The position numbers were made by a program, and so were the translations under genes. A stretch of DNA of 64,000 nucleotides from Streptomyces sp. NBC_00510 (GTDB lineage Bacteria; Actinomycetota; Actinomycetes; Streptomycetales; Streptomycetaceae). Below the pieces are notes generated by a model. It worked only from the letters and a program-made list of their open reading frames with translations. It ran no database searches and had not been told where the DNA came from. Shown here one piece after another: positions 48,151 through 57,414 of the stretch; the first letter of the stretch is position 1, and the number at the start of each line of letters is the position of its first letter. The DNA lies in assembly GCA_036013505.1 (NCBI GenBank), contig CP107851.1, forward strand, positions 3,481,501 to 3,545,500. The letters run 5' to 3'.

Positions 48151-48645
48151 GTGATGTACCGCCGGGTCGCGCTCGTCTCCCTGTCCGCCGTCGCGTGCTT
48201 GTCCGCGGCGGCGGTCTGGATTTCCGCTTCCGGCGGTGCCGCGGGCGGGGTCGCCGTCCCGTCGCCCTCCGCCTCCGCCGCCCGGATGTGCGGCGCCCTC
48301 CACGACGCGCTGCCGCGGAAGGTCGACGGCCTGTCGAAGCGGTCGGTGAGCCCCGTATCCGACCTCACCGCCGGATGGGGGGATCCTACGGTGGTGCTGC
48401 GCTGCGGCGTGCCACGACCCGAGATGCTGACCCCGGGCAGCGCGGCGTACAACCCCACCGCGGACGCGGTGGAGGTCAACGGCGTGAGCTGGCTCATCGA
48501 GAAGACCGACGACGGCTACCGCTTCACGACGACCGGCCGCAGGACCTTCGTCGAGGTGACGGTGCCGGCCGATTACGCGCCCGAGGTCGATCCGCTGACC
48601 GACCTCGGACGCGCCGTGGAGACGACGATCCCCTCCGAACTCTGA
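48151..48645 (+). CDS. DUF3515 family exported protein
   Basis: 164 residues. A signal peptide (RVALVSLSAVACLSAAAVWI) is followed by a domain with three cysteines (MCGALHDALPRKV and VLRCGVPRP) and the conserved VNGVSWLIEKTDDGYRFTTT. The AVAC site could be a lipobox, though the -3 residue is not ideal. DUF3515 proteins are actinobacterial, extracytoplasmic and of unknown function. Probably co-transcribed with the RAM gene. Confidence 0.85.
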   Translation: MMYRRVALVSLSAVACLSAAAVWISASGGAAGGVAVPSPSASAARMCGALHDALPRKVDGLSKRSVSPVSDLTAGWGDPTVVLRCGVPRPEMLTPGSAAYNPTADAVEVNGVSWLIEKTDDGYRFTTTGRRTFVEVTVPADYAPEVDPLTDLGRAVETTIPSEL

Positions 48646-48678
48646 CGGGCCCGGCGGACCGCTCCCGGCCGCTCGCGC

Positions 48679-49815
48679 TCAGCGCAGGCCGGTGGAGCGC
48701 CGCAGCGCGGCCTGGATCAGCCGGTCCACCAGTTCCGCGTAGCCGACGCCGCTCTCCTGCCACATGCGCGGGTACATGGAGATCGGCGTGAAGCCGGGCA
48801 TCGTGTTGATCTCGTTGATCACGAACTCGCCGTCGTCCTGCAGGAAGAAGTCCGCACGGACCAGGCCCTCGCAGGAGGCCGCGTCGAAGGCGGCCACGGC
48901 GAGCCGCTGCACCTGCGCGGTCTGCTCCGCGGTCAGCGGCGCGGGGACGACGCCCTCGGCGGAGTCGATGTACTTCGCCTCGAAGTCGTAGAAGTCGTGC
49001 GCGGTGACCGGGGGGATCTCCGCGGGGACCGAGGCGCGCGGGCCGTCCTCGAACTCCAGGACGCCGCATTCGATCTCGCGGCCCCGCAGCAGCGACTCCA
49101 CGAGCACCTTGGGGTCGTGCCGGCGGGCCTCCTCGATCGCCTCGTCCAGGCCGGCGAGGTCGTCCACCTTGCTGATGCCCATGGAGGACCCGGCACGGGC
49201 GGGCTTCACGAAGACCGGCCAGCCGTGGTCGGCGGCGAAGTCCACGACCTTCTTGCGGGCGGCGGCCGGGTCGTTCTCCCACTCGCGCGGGCGGATCACG
49301 ACGTACGGGCCGACGGGCAGGCCGAAGGAGGTGAAGACCCGCTTCATGTACTCCTTGTCCATGCCCACGGCCGAGGAGAGCACTCCGGAGCCGACGTAGG
49401 GCACGCCGGAGAGTTCCAGCAGGCCCTGGAGGGTGCCGTCCTCGCCGTACGGGCCGTGCAGCATGGGGAAGACGACGTCGACGTCGCCCAGGACCTTGGG
49501 CACCGAGCCGGGCTCGCTGTAGACGACCTCACGGCTGGCCGGGTCCACCGGCAGCAGCACCGTGCCGTCGGAGGACTCGGTGAGCTGCGCGACGCTCGGC
49601 AGCGTGCGGTCGGCGATCGCCATCCGGGACGGGTCGTCGGCGGTGAGCGCCCAACGGCCGTCGGTGGTGATGCCGATCGGCAGCACGTCGTACTTGTCGC
49701 GGTCGATCGCGCTCAGCACCGCGCCTGCGGTGACGACCGAGATGGCGTGCTCGGAGCTGCGTCCGCCGAAGACGACGGCGACGCGCGGCTTGCGGGAAGA
49801 AGGCTGAATGCTCAT
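48679..49815 (-). CDS. ddl: D-alanine--D-alanine ligase
   Basis: 378-residue ATP-grasp ligase for peptidoglycan precursor synthesis. VAVVFGGRSSEHAISVV, KVLGDVDVVFPMLHGPYGED, and EFVINEINTMPGFTPISMYP are conserved. The active-site lid reads FYDFEAKYI, keeping the Lys-Tyr pair of D-Ala-D-Ala ligases, so a D-Ala-D-lactate (VanA-type) enzyme is unlikely. Downstream of gpsA with 27 nt spacing, in a plsC-gpsA-ddl operon. Confidence 0.96.
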   Translation of the reverse strand: MSIQPSSRKPRVAVVFGGRSSEHAISVVTAGAVLSAIDRDKYDVLPIGITTDGRWALTADDPSRMAIADRTLPSVAQLTESSDGTVLLPVDPASREVVYSEPGSVPKVLGDVDVVFPMLHGPYGEDGTLQGLLELSGVPYVGSGVLSSAVGMDKEYMKRVFTSFGLPVGPYVVIRPREWENDPAAARKKVVDFAADHGWPVFVKPARAGSSMGISKVDDLAGLDEAIEEARRHDPKVLVESLLRGREIECGVLEFEDGPRASVPAEIPPVTAHDFYDFEAKYIDSAEGVVPAPLTAEQTAQVQRLAVAAFDAASCEGLVRADFFLQDDGEFVINEINTMPGFTPISMYPRMWQESGVGYAELVDRLIQAALRRSTGLR

Positions 49816-49842
49816 GTCGCGTTGACCTTACCGTTCCGGACG

Positions 49843-50844
49843 TCAGCGTTCCGACTTCGCGGAGCGCGACATCAGCTCCTTGACCGCGACGACGGGCTGC
49901 TTCCCGTTGTGCACGATGTCGACGACGGTCTCGGTGATGGGCATGTCGACGCCGTGCCGGCGGGCCAGGTCGAGCACCGACTCGCAGGACTTGACGCCCT
50001 CGGCTGTCTGCCGGGTGACCGCGATGGTCTCCTCCAGCGTCATGCCCTTGCCCAGGTTGAAGCCGAAGGTGTGGTTGCGCGACAGCGGCGAGGAGCAGGT
50101 CGCGACCAGGTCGCCCAGACCCGCCAGGCCGGAGAAGGTCAGCGGGTCGGCGCCGAGCGCGATGCCGAGCCGGGTGGTCTCCGCCAGTCCGCGCGTGATC
50201 AGCGAGCCCTTGGTGTTGTCGCCCAGGCCCATGCCGTCGGCGATGCCGACCGCCAGGCCGATCACGTTCTTCACCGCGCCGCCGAGTTCGCAGCCGACGA
50301 CGTCGGTGTTGGTGTACGGGCGGAAGTACGCGGTGTGGCTGGCGGCCTGCAGCCGCTTGGCGACGGACTCGTCACGGCAGGCGACCACGCTCGCGGCGGG
50401 CTGCCGCGCGGCGATCTCCTTGGCCAGGTTGGGGCCGGACAGCACGGCGACCCGCTCCGGGCCCGCCTTGGCGACCTCCTCGATGACCTCGCTCATCCGC
50501 TTGGCCGTGCCGAGTTCGACGCCCTTCATCAGGCTGACCAGCACGGAGTCGCGGGGCAGCAGCGACTGCCACTCGGCCAGGTTGCCGCGCAGCGTCTGCG
50601 ACGGTACGGAGAGGATCACGAACTCCGCGTCCCGGGCGGCCTCGGCGGGGTCGGTGGTGGCCCGGATCGACTCCGGCAGCTCGGTCCCGGGCAGGTAGTA
50701 CGGGTTGGTGCGCGTGCTGTTGACGGCCTCGATCACCTCGGGGCGGCGGCCCCACATGGTGACCTGGGCACCCGCGTCGGCGAGGACCATCGCGAAGGCG
50801 GTGCCCCAGGAGCCCGCGCCGTAGACCGCGCAGCGCGTAGTCAC
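49843..50844 (-). CDS. gpsA: NAD(P)-dependent glycerol-3-phosphate dehydrogenase GpsA
   Basis: 333-residue enzyme reducing DHAP to sn-glycerol-3-phosphate for phospholipids. AVYGAGSWGTAFAMVLADAG is the NAD loop; VAVLSGPNLAKEIAARQP, GCELGGAVKNVIGLAVGIADG and RLGIALGADPLTFSGLAGLGDLVATC are typical. The GTG start overlaps the plsC stop by 4 nt (GTGA), so the acyltransferase that uses its product is translationally coupled upstream. Confidence 0.96.
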   Translation of the reverse strand: MTTRCAVYGAGSWGTAFAMVLADAGAQVTMWGRRPEVIEAVNSTRTNPYYLPGTELPESIRATTDPAEAARDAEFVILSVPSQTLRGNLAEWQSLLPRDSVLVSLMKGVELGTAKRMSEVIEEVAKAGPERVAVLSGPNLAKEIAARQPAASVVACRDESVAKRLQAASHTAYFRPYTNTDVVGCELGGAVKNVIGLAVGIADGMGLGDNTKGSLITRGLAETTRLGIALGADPLTFSGLAGLGDLVATCSSPLSRNHTFGFNLGKGMTLEETIAVTRQTAEGVKSCESVLDLARRHGVDMPITETVVDIVHNGKQPVVAVKELMSRSAKSER

Positions 50845-51566
50845 TTGGTGCTGCCTTTCTGCTTGCGCGGGTCGAAGCGCTCGGCGGGCGGCGTCTGACC
50901 GCGCAGTTCGCCCAGCAGCTCGCTGACCGCGGCCATGATGGTGTCGGTGGCGTCCTTGAGTACCTCGACGCTGGCCTCCTGTCCGTAGAAGGCCGACAGG
51001 TCCACCGGCGGCCCGGCGACGACCCGCAGCGTCTTGCGCGGGAAGAGGCGGAGCTTCTTCTCCTTGGCGTACGGCGGCATGACCTCGTTGGCGCCCCACT
51101 GGGCGACCGGGATCACGGGGGCCTTGGTCATCAGCGCGACCCGGGCGACGCCCGTCTTGCCCACCATCGGCCACATCTCGGGGTCGCGGGTCAGCGTGCC
51201 CTCCGGGTAGAAGGCGACACACTCGCCGGAGTTGATGGCGTCCACCGCGGCCCGGAAGGCGTTGGCGGCGTCGGTGCTCTCCCGGTAGACGGGGATCTGG
51301 CCGGTGCCGCGCAGGATCGCGCCGACGAAGGCGGGCTTGAACAGCGGCGCCTTCGCGAGGAAGCGGGGGACCCGCCCGCTGTTGTACTGGAAATGCGCGT
51401 ACGACAGCGGGTCGAGGTACGAGTTGTGGTTGACCGCCGTGATGAATCCGCCCTCGACCGGAATGTGGTCCATTCCGCGCCAGTCCCGCTTGAAGAGAAC
51501 GACCAGCGGCGGTTTGGCGATGACGGCTGCGAGCCGGTACCAGAAGCCGATTCTGCGGCGGGACAC
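50841..51566 (-). CDS. plsC: 1-acyl-sn-glycerol-3-phosphate acyltransferase family protein
   Basis: 241 residues. FITAVNHNSYLDPLS carries the acyltransferase motif I NHxxxxD, AFYPEGTLTRDPEMWP motif III, and PVIPVAQWG motif IV. The N-terminal FWYRLAAVIAKPPLVVLF is a membrane-associating segment. It acylates lysophosphatidate or a related glycerol phosphate. GTG at 51566 with GAGGAG upstream. Coupled to gpsA, so lipid precursor and acylation are co-expressed. Confidence 0.92.
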   Translation of the reverse strand: MSRRRIGFWYRLAAVIAKPPLVVLFKRDWRGMDHIPVEGGFITAVNHNSYLDPLSYAHFQYNSGRVPRFLAKAPLFKPAFVGAILRGTGQIPVYRESTDAANAFRAAVDAINSGECVAFYPEGTLTRDPEMWPMVGKTGVARVALMTKAPVIPVAQWGANEVMPPYAKEKKLRLFPRKTLRVVAGPPVDLSAFYGQEASVEVLKDATDTIMAAVSELLGELRGQTPPAERFDPRKQKGSTK

Positions 51567-51843
51567 CAGAACTCCTCCTCGTTCCGCCGCCGACCCGGGA
51601 TCACCGGATCGCGGCCTGCTGTGGTCGGCGGCACCGTACGGCCGGTGCGGCCGCACAAGTGTCGCCGGTAGGGCCACCGTAACGCCAGGGCGAAAGGCCC
51701 TCGGGGTGCTCCCCGGCGGAAGCACCGAGGCCAGGAGGCCCGGGCACGTACCAGGGAGATCGTGCACCCGGAGGCGGGCCGCCGGGAAGGGGGGTTGGGG
51801 GCAGGGTGGCGGTGGGCCCGGGGGACCCGAGCACAATAGTTCG

Positions 51844-52569
51844 GTGTCACCACCCGTGGAATGGTCGCTCGTCGTCCCGCTGAAGCCGCTGGCCGCCGCC
51901 AAGAGCCGCCTCGCGGAGGCCGTCGGCCCCGTGCGGCCCGGGCTGGCACTGGCCTTCGCGCAGGACACGGTGGCCGCCGCCCTCTCCTGCGAGGCGGTAC
52001 GAAATGTGACGGTCGTCACCGATGATCCGCTCGCCGGGGCCGCGCTGTCGGCCCTCGGGGCGCGCGTCCAGGCGGACTCCCCGGCGGCCGGGCTCAACGC
52101 CGCGCTGCGGCACGGCGCCGAGGTGGTCCGCAGACGCCACCCCACGGCGGCCGTGGCGGCCCTGAACGCCGATCTCCCGGCCTTGCGGCCCGCCGAACTG
52201 GCAGCGGTGCTCCGCGCGGCCGCGCGGCGCCCAGGACGGTCGTTTCTGGCCGACGCGGCCGGAATCGGCACCACGCTGCTGGCGGCCACCGCCGGGACCG
52301 CCCTCGCGCCGGCCTTCGGGGGACCCTCACGGGCCCGCCACCGGGCTTCCGGCGCCCACGAGATCGTCCTGCCGGACGTGGACTCCGTGCGCCGGGACGT
52401 GGATACGGGCGAGGACCTGGCCGCCGCCCTGGTGCTGGGGGTCGGGCCGCACACGCGGGCGCTGCTGCGGCCCGGACTTCGGGCGGCTCCGCAGGAGGGT
52501 CCCGCGGTGCCCGGGCCCGCCGGGTGGCCGGCCGCGGGCGCACCGGCCCCGGGAAGCGGTGCCCGATAG
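51844..52569 (+). CDS. cofC: 2-phospho-L-lactate guanylyltransferase CofC
   Basis: 241 residues. The NTP-transferase start WSLVVPLKPLAAAKSRLAEA and the later VAALNADLPALRPAELA match CofC/FbiD, which forms the activated phospholactate (or phosphoenolpyruvate) intermediate for coenzyme F420. GIGTTLLAATAG follows. The C-terminal 30 residues are Pro/Ala-rich and extra. Its GTG lies divergent from plsC; a small gene starts 10 nt after its stop. Confidence 0.92.
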   Translation: MSPPVEWSLVVPLKPLAAAKSRLAEAVGPVRPGLALAFAQDTVAAALSCEAVRNVTVVTDDPLAGAALSALGARVQADSPAAGLNAALRHGAEVVRRRHPTAAVAALNADLPALRPAELAAVLRAAARRPGRSFLADAAGIGTTLLAATAGTALAPAFGGPSRARHRASGAHEIVLPDVDSVRRDVDTGEDLAAALVLGVGPHTRALLRPGLRAAPQEGPAVPGPAGWPAAGAPAPGSGAR

Positions 52570-52579
52570 GCTGAGGCCC

Positions 52580-52798
52580 ATGCAGGCCACCGCGTACACC
52601 TACGACCCCGAGACCCGCGCCGGCAGCGTGCTGCTGGACGACGGGACGCCGCTGCCGTTCGACGCGGCGGCGTTCGACGCCGGGGGCTTGCGGCTGCTGC
52701 GGCCCGGTCAGCGGGTGCGGATCCGCACCGAGGGCAGCGGGGACGGGCGCCGGGTGGTGTTCGTGACGCTGCAGACCTTCCCCGACCCGGGGGCCTGA
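52580..52798 (+). CDS. Small OB-like (cold-shock-related) protein
   Basis: 72 residues starting MQATAYTYDPETRAGSVLLD. The DDGTPLPFDAAAFDAGGLRL followed by LRPGQRVRIRTEG pattern resembles the cold-shock fold without a standard RNP motif. Starts 10 nt after cofC and ends in a strong terminator. Function unknown; possibly RNA- or ligand-binding. Confidence 0.72.
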   Translation: MQATAYTYDPETRAGSVLLDDGTPLPFDAAAFDAGGLRLLRPGQRVRIRTEGSGDGRRVVFVTLQTFPDPGA

Positions 52799-52810
52799 GC
52801 ACATGACGGC

Positions 52811-52849
52811 ACGGGCCGGGTGCCCCTGAGTCAGGGGTACCCGGCCCGT
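52811..52849. terminator. Bidirectional terminator between the OB-like gene and hupS
   Basis: ACGGGCCGGGT (52811-52821) pairs perfectly with ACCCGGCCCGT (52839-52849), with an inner CCCCTGA / TCAGGGG stem. It lies between two convergent genes. Confidence 0.85.
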
Positions 52850-52874
52850 CGGCGTGTGCGGGTCCGCGGAATCG

Positions 52875-53486
52875 TTACCGCTTCGCGGTCCGCTTGGTGG
52901 CGGTCTTCCGGGCCGCCGACTTGGCGGGCGCTTTCTTGGCCGGGGCGGTCTTCTTGGCGGTCGCCTTCTTCGCCGTGGTCTTCTTGGCGGCCGCCTTCTT
53001 CGCCGTCGTCGCCTTGGCAGTGGTGGCCTTCTTGGCCGTGGCCTTGGCGGCGGTGGTCTTCTTGGCCGTGGCCGCCTTGGCAGCGGTGGCCTTCTTCGCC
53101 GTCGTCTTCTTCGCGGCGGCCTTCTTGGTGGTGGCCTTGGCGGTGACGCCTCCGCTCAGGCTGCCCTTGGGCGCCTTCTTGACGGAGACCTCTCCGACCT
53201 TGGGGAGCTTCTTCGACCCGCTGACCAGGTCCTTGAAGCCCTGACCGGCGCGGAAGCGCGGGACGGAGGTCTTCTTGACCCGGACCCGCTCCCCGGTCTG
53301 GGGGTTGCGGGCGTAGCGGGCGGGACGCTCCACCTTCTCGAACGAGCCGAAGCCGGTGACCGAGACCCGGTCCCCGCTCACCGTCGCGCGGACGATCGCG
53401 TCCAGGACGGCGTCGACCGCGTCCGCGGCCTGCTGACGGCCGCCGAGCTTGTCGGCAATCGCTTCAACGAGCTGCGCCTTGTTCAC
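52875..53486 (-). CDS. hupS: HU-family nucleoid protein with Lys/Ala-rich tail (HupS)
   Basis: 203 residues. The N-terminal 90 or so are a canonical HU fold (VNKAQLVEAIADKLGGRQQA, RVSVTGFGSFEKVERPARYA with the DNA-wrapping arm). The second half is a Lys/Ala/Thr tail of TAKKATAKK-like repeats reminiscent of histone H1, as in actinobacterial HU proteins active in spores. It starts at a GTG after GGGGA. The tail is likely disordered and DNA-binding. Confidence 0.93.
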   Translation of the reverse strand: MNKAQLVEAIADKLGGRQQAADAVDAVLDAIVRATVSGDRVSVTGFGSFEKVERPARYARNPQTGERVRVKKTSVPRFRAGQGFKDLVSGSKKLPKVGEVSVKKAPKGSLSGGVTAKATTKKAAAKKTTAKKATAAKAATAKKTTAAKATAKKATTAKATTAKKAAAKKTTAKKATAKKTAPAKKAPAKSAARKTATKRTAKR

Positions 53487-53609
53487 GTCTTCCCCTTCGG
53501 AAACTTGCCCGGCGATGAGGTTCGGGCTTTTTCGCACGCTAGGCGGATATATACCGCAAATCAAATACGAAACGGGCGAATCACCCTTGTGCCGCAACGA
53601 ACTCGGGGC

Positions 53610-53843
53610 TCAGGAAGACCTTTGATCGGGGAATCGGCCTTCGTCGAGGTCCTTCATCAGTTCCTCCAGACGCCTTGCCGCACCTGCGAGATCGTGCTTC
53701 GCGGCCGCGGTGATGACGAGCAGCCGCCGGGTCAACTGCATCCTGACGTCCTCCGGCACTTGCAGACCCGCCACCCGGGTGTGGGCCTGCTTCAACCTGG
53801 CAGCGAGGAACCCGTACAGCTCGAGTTGGCCATCGTGTTCCAT
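53610..53843 (-). CDS. Small hypothetical protein
   Basis: 77 residues, all-helical in appearance (MEHDGQLELYGFLAARLKQA, LTRRLLVITAAAKHDLAGAA, RRLEELMKDLDEGRFPDQRS). Strong third-position GC and a position between leuD and hupS in the same strand support it as real. Function unknown. Confidence 0.65.
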   Translation of the reverse strand: MEHDGQLELYGFLAARLKQAHTRVAGLQVPEDVRMQLTRRLLVITAAAKHDLAGAARRLEELMKDLDEGRFPDQRSS

Positions 53844-53896
53844 GTGCCGATTGTGTCATCTGCGGTGAGTTGTCACGAGGTGTGGAGCCGAACACG

Positions 53897-53937
53897 CCGC
53901 AGCGCCCCCCGCCCGGTGGGGGCGGGGGGCGCTGCGG
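53897..53937 (-). terminator. Terminator after leuCD
   Basis: A perfect 18-bp stem (CCGCAGCGCCCCCCGCCC / GGGCGGGGGGCGCTGCGG) with a 5-nt loop lies 38 nt downstream of the leuD stop. Confidence 0.8.
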
Positions 53938-53975
53938 AGGTGGGACGACGGCGGCCGCGGGGGCCGCCGGACCGC

Positions 53976-54569
53976 TCAGAGCTGCAGGGTCTGCGGCTTG
54001 AAGGAGGGGCGCTTGGTCTCGTAGGCGGTGATGTCGGCCTCGTTCTGCAGGGTGAGGCTGATGTCGTCCAGGCCGTTGAGCAGCCGCCAGCGGGCGTTGT
54101 CGTCCAGTTCGAAGGGGGCGGTGATCCCCTCGGCGCGGACCTCGCGGGCCTCCAGGTCGACGGTGATCTCGGCCGTCGGGTCGGACTCGGTCAGCTTCCA
54201 GAGCTCCTCGACCGTCTCCTGCGGCAGGATCACGGTGAGCAGGCCGTTCTTCAACGAGTTGCCGCGGAAGATGTCGGCGAAGCGCGCGGAGATGACCGCC
54301 TTGAAACCGTAGTTCTGCAGGGCCCACACCGCGTGCTCGCGGGAGGAGCCGGTGCCGAAGTCCGGGCCCGCGACCAGGACGGTGGCCCCCTGGCGCTCGG
54401 GCCGGTTGAGGACGAACTCGGGGTCCTTGCGCCAGGCCTCGAACAGGCCGTCCTCGAAGCCGTTGCGGGTGACCTTCTTCAGCCAGTGGGCCGGGATGAT
54501 CTGGTCCGTGTCGGCGTTGCTGCGGCGCAGCGGGACGGCGCGGCCGGTGTGCGTGGTGAAAGCTTCCAT
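53976..54569 (-). CDS. leuD: 3-isopropylmalate dehydratase small subunit LeuD
   Basis: 197-residue small subunit of isopropylmalate isomerase. [18 protein letters not shown] and the swivel-domain motif [14 protein letters not shown] (substrate arginine) are complete. It follows leuC by 5 nt; the two form one heterodimeric enzyme of leucine synthesis. Confidence 0.96.
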   Translation of the reverse strand: MEAFTTHTGRAVPLRRSNADTDQIIPAHWLKKVTRNGFEDGLFEAWRKDPEFVLNRPERQGATVLVAGPDFGTGSSREHAVWALQNYGFKAVISARFADIFRGNSLKNGLLTVILPQETVEELWKLTESDPTAEITVDLEAREVRAEGITAPFELDDNARWRLLNGLDDISLTLQNEADITAYETKRPSFKPQTLQL

Positions 54570-54574
54570 CGTTC

Positions 54575-55996
54575 TCAGGCCTCCAGGACGGCTGCGCCGG
54601 GCAGATCGGCGGGGGACGAGAGGTGGCCGGTGACCGCGGTCGCGGCCGCGACCTGCGGCGACACCAGGTGGGTGCGGCCGCCCTTGCCCTGCCGTCCCTC
54701 GAAGTTGCGGTTGGAGGTGGACGCGGAGCGCTCACCGGGGGCCAGTTGGTCGGGGTTCATGCCCAGGCACATCGAGCAGCCCGCGTGCCGCCACTCGGCG
54801 CCGGCCTCCTTGAAGACCTTGTCCAGGCCCTCCTCCACGGCCTGCAGGGCGACCCGGACCGAGCCGGGCACGACCAGCATCCGCACACCGTCGGCGATCT
54901 TGCGGCCCTTGACGACGGAGGCGGCGGAGCGCAGGTCCTCGATGCGGCCGTTGGTGCAGGAGCCGACGAAGACGGTGTCGACCTTCACCTCGCGCAGCGG
55001 CGTACCGGGCTCCAGGGCCATGTACTCCAGGGCCTTCTCGGCGGCCAGGCGGTCGCTGGGGTCCTCGAAGCCGGCCGGGTCCGGCACGGAGGCGCTCAGC
55101 GGTGCGCCCTGGCCGGGGTTGGTGCCCCAGGTGACGAACGGGGACAGGGAGGCGGCGTCGATGACGACCTCGTGGTCGAAGACGGCGTCCTCGTCGGTCC
55201 TGAGCGTGCTCCAGTACGCGACCGCGGCGTCCCAGTCCTCGCCCTGCGGGGCGTGCGGACGGCCCTGCAGGTAGTCGAAGGTGGTCCGGTCGGGGGCGAT
55301 CATGCCGGCCCGGGCGCCCGCCTCGATCGACATGTTGCAGATGGTCATCCGGGCCTCCATCGAGAGCTTCTCGATGGCCGAGCCGCGGTACTCGATGACG
55401 TAGCCCTGACCGCCGCCGGTGCCGATCCTGGCGATGATCGCCAGGATCAGGTCCTTGGCGCTGACGCCGTCGGGCAGCTCGCCGTCGACGGTGATCGCCA
55501 TGGTCCTGAACGGGGCCAGCGGCAGGGTCTGGGTGGCCAGCACGTGCTCGACCTGGCTGGTGCCGATGCCGAACGCCAGCGCGCCGAAGGCGCCGTGGGT
55601 GGAGGTGTGGCTGTCACCGCAGACGACCGTCATGCCCGGCTGCGTCAGGCCCAGCTGCGGACCGACGACGTGCACCACGCCCTGCTCGACGTCGCCCAGC
55701 GGGTGCAGCCGCACCCCGAACTCGGCGCAGTTCTTGCGCAGCGTCTCCAGCTGCGTGCGCGACACCGGGTCGGCGATCGGCTTGTCGATGTCGAGGGTGG
55801 GGGTGTTGTGGTCCTCGGTCGCGATGGTGAGGTCCAGCCGGCGCACCGGGCGGCCGTTCATCCGCAGACCGTCGAAGGCCTGCGGGCTGGTGACCTCGTG
55901 GAGCAGGTGCAGGTCGATGAAGAGGAGGTCGGGCTCGCCCTCGGCGCGCCGTACGACGTGATCCTCCCAGACCTTTTCCGCGAGTGTCCGTGCCAT
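54575..55996 (-). CDS. leuC: 3-isopropylmalate dehydratase large subunit LeuC
   Basis: 473-residue [4Fe-4S] aconitase-family subunit. The cluster cysteines are visible in VGSCTNGR and [17 protein letters not shown], and the substrate/Arg motif [17 protein letters not shown] near the end. ATG at 55996, GGAGGGA upstream, beginning [15 protein letters not shown]. Divergent from ndgR, its activator. Confidence 0.96.
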   Translation of the reverse strand: MARTLAEKVWEDHVVRRAEGEPDLLFIDLHLLHEVTSPQAFDGLRMNGRPVRRLDLTIATEDHNTPTLDIDKPIADPVSRTQLETLRKNCAEFGVRLHPLGDVEQGVVHVVGPQLGLTQPGMTVVCGDSHTSTHGAFGALAFGIGTSQVEHVLATQTLPLAPFRTMAITVDGELPDGVSAKDLILAIIARIGTGGGQGYVIEYRGSAIEKLSMEARMTICNMSIEAGARAGMIAPDRTTFDYLQGRPHAPQGEDWDAAVAYWSTLRTDEDAVFDHEVVIDAASLSPFVTWGTNPGQGAPLSASVPDPAGFEDPSDRLAAEKALEYMALEPGTPLREVKVDTVFVGSCTNGRIEDLRSAASVVKGRKIADGVRMLVVPGSVRVALQAVEEGLDKVFKEAGAEWRHAGCSMCLGMNPDQLAPGERSASTSNRNFEGRQGKGGRTHLVSPQVAAATAVTGHLSSPADLPGAAVLEA

Positions 55997-56122
55997 CGCA
56001 TTCCCTCCGACCGGCCGCTCTGCCGGCCTGTTCGTCGTTGCCCTGCGTGTCCACCCCCTTGTGGGGAGTGGCCGCAGCGGCCCTGTGCATTCCAGCGTGC
56101 CGCGTCCGCCGGAAAATTGAAC

Positions 56123-56151
56123 TTGCGTTTCACAGAGTGAGACGCGAGTAT
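56123..56151 (+). promoter_or_regulatory. ndgR promoter with operator in the spacer
   Basis: A -35 box TTGCGT (56123-56128) and -10 box GAGTAT (56146-56151) are 17 bp apart, and the spacer holds an inverted repeat GCGTTTCAC-AGA-GTGAGACGC (56125-56145) matching 8 of 9 bases. The ndgR ATG begins 6 nt after the -10, so transcription would start at or next to the A of the ATG, giving a leaderless mRNA. NdgR regulates leuCD and itself; occupancy here would block the promoter. Confidence 0.6.
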
Positions 56152-56157
56152 CGTTGC

Positions 56158-56874
56158 ATGGACAACAGTAGTGGCGTCGGCGTTCTCGACAAGGCGGCTC
56201 TGGTGCTGAGCGCACTGGAGTCCGGCCCGGCCACCCTGGCCGGGCTCGTGGGCGCCACGGGTCTCGCCCGCCCCACCGCACACCGTCTTGCCGTCGCCCT
56301 GGAGCACCACCGGATGGTGGCGCGCGACATGCAGGGGCGCTTCATCCTCGGCCCGCGGCTGTCCGAACTGGCCGCCGCGGCGGGCGAGGACCGCCTGCTG
56401 GCCACGGCCGGGCCGGTGCTCACGCATCTGCGCGACATGACCGGCGAGAGCGCCCAGCTCTACCGCCGCCAGGGCGACATGCGCATCTGCGTGGCCGCCG
56501 CCGAGCGCCTGTCCGGACTGCGGGACACCGTCCCGGTCGGCTCCACGCTGCCGATGAAGGCCGGCTCCGCCGCCCAGGTCCTGCTCGCGTGGGAGGAGCC
56601 GGAGCGGCTCCACCGCGGGCTGCAGGGGGCCCGCTTCACCGCCACCGCGCTCTCCGGCGTACGGCGCCGCGGCTGGGCCCAGTCGATCGGCGAGCGCGAA
56701 CCGGGCGTGGCGTCCGTCTCGGCCCCGGTGCGCGGCCCGTCCAACCGCGTCGTGGCGGCGGTCTCCGTCTCCGGCCCGATCGAGCGGCTCACCCGGCACC
56801 CCGGGCGCATGCACGCCCAGTCCGTCGTCGACGCCGCCGCCCGCCTGTCCGAGTCCCTGCGCCGCAGCGGCTGA
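56158..56874 (+). CDS. ndgR: IclR-family regulator NdgR
   Basis: 238 residues. The N-terminal winged helix-turn-helix [20 protein letters not shown] and [20 protein letters not shown] precedes an IclR effector domain ([40 protein letters not shown]). NdgR responds to amino acid levels and controls leucine and methionine genes in Streptomyces; its divergent position beside leuCD is the family hallmark. ATG at 56158, apparently without a Shine-Dalgarno site. Confidence 0.93.
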   Translation: MDNSSGVGVLDKAALVLSALESGPATLAGLVGATGLARPTAHRLAVALEHHRMVARDMQGRFILGPRLSELAAAAGEDRLLATAGPVLTHLRDMTGESAQLYRRQGDMRICVAAAERLSGLRDTVPVGSTLPMKAGSAAQVLLAWEEPERLHRGLQGARFTATALSGVRRRGWAQSIGEREPGVASVSAPVRGPSNRVVAAVSVSGPIERLTRHPGRMHAQSVVDAAARLSESLRRSG

Positions 56875-56890
56875 GCCCGGGACACCGGCC

Positions 56891-57391
56891 TCAGGCCGCC
56901 CGCCCCTCGCCCGCCTTCAGCCGCTGGGCCGCCGTCTCACCACGGCGGCCCACCGGGACGACCCCGGTCGCGGCGCCCAGTCCGAAGGCGGGCATGTCGA
57001 CGTACACGGACTCGTAGCCGCCCGCCGGCACGGCGTACGTCTCGTGCCAGAAGCCCACCCGGCCCTTGCCGGCCCGCGCGCGGCGGTTGAACGCCGCCCA
57101 CGCGGGCCGGTGCTGCTTGTCCCGCTGGGAGGCGTAGGCGAAGAGCTGCTCCGTGGACTTCCAGTACTGGACGACGTAGATCACACGGGGTCCGCCGAAC
57201 AGCAGCCGGTACCCGAGGAACCCGCTCCCGTCGTCCTGCGACAGCTCCCGCAGCATGCGCGGCATGGCCCGGAACACCGGGAGCCAGCTGCCCAGGGACC
57301 GGAAGCGGTTGATCCGCATCCCGATGAGGAACACGACGACGCCGCCCTCGGCGGCGGCGGTGTTGCGGCCCGGAATCAGCTGCGCGGACAT
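56891..57391 (-). CDS. DUF4188 family protein
   Basis: 166 residues. The family reads NRFRSLGSWLPVFRAMPRML, GFLGYRLLFGGPRVIYVVQY and VGFWHETYAVPAGGYESVYV, and has the alpha+beta look of a small haem- or monooxygenase-like (ABM) fold; function unproven. ATG at 57391, AGGGG upstream. Divergent from a MerR gene with palindromic operators in the gap, so it is the probable regulated target. Possible hydrophobic N-terminus GGVVVFLIGMRI. Confidence 0.82.
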   Translation of the reverse strand: MSAQLIPGRNTAAAEGGVVVFLIGMRINRFRSLGSWLPVFRAMPRMLRELSQDDGSGFLGYRLLFGGPRVIYVVQYWKSTEQLFAYASQRDKQHRPAWAAFNRRARAGKGRVGFWHETYAVPAGGYESVYVDMPAFGLGAATGVVPVGRRGETAAQRLKAGEGRAA

Positions 57392-57414
57392 GAGGATCCC
57401 CTGTCGGTCGTCTT

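Noticed and set aside
48193..48225. Lipobox-like AVAC in the DUF3515 protein
   Set aside because: The -3 residue is Ala, not the usual Leu; kept only as a remark, not called a lipoprotein.
52900..53200. Repeated AAGAAGGC-like units
   Set aside because: These are the Lys/Ala codons of the HU tail, not an independent DNA repeat or CRISPR.
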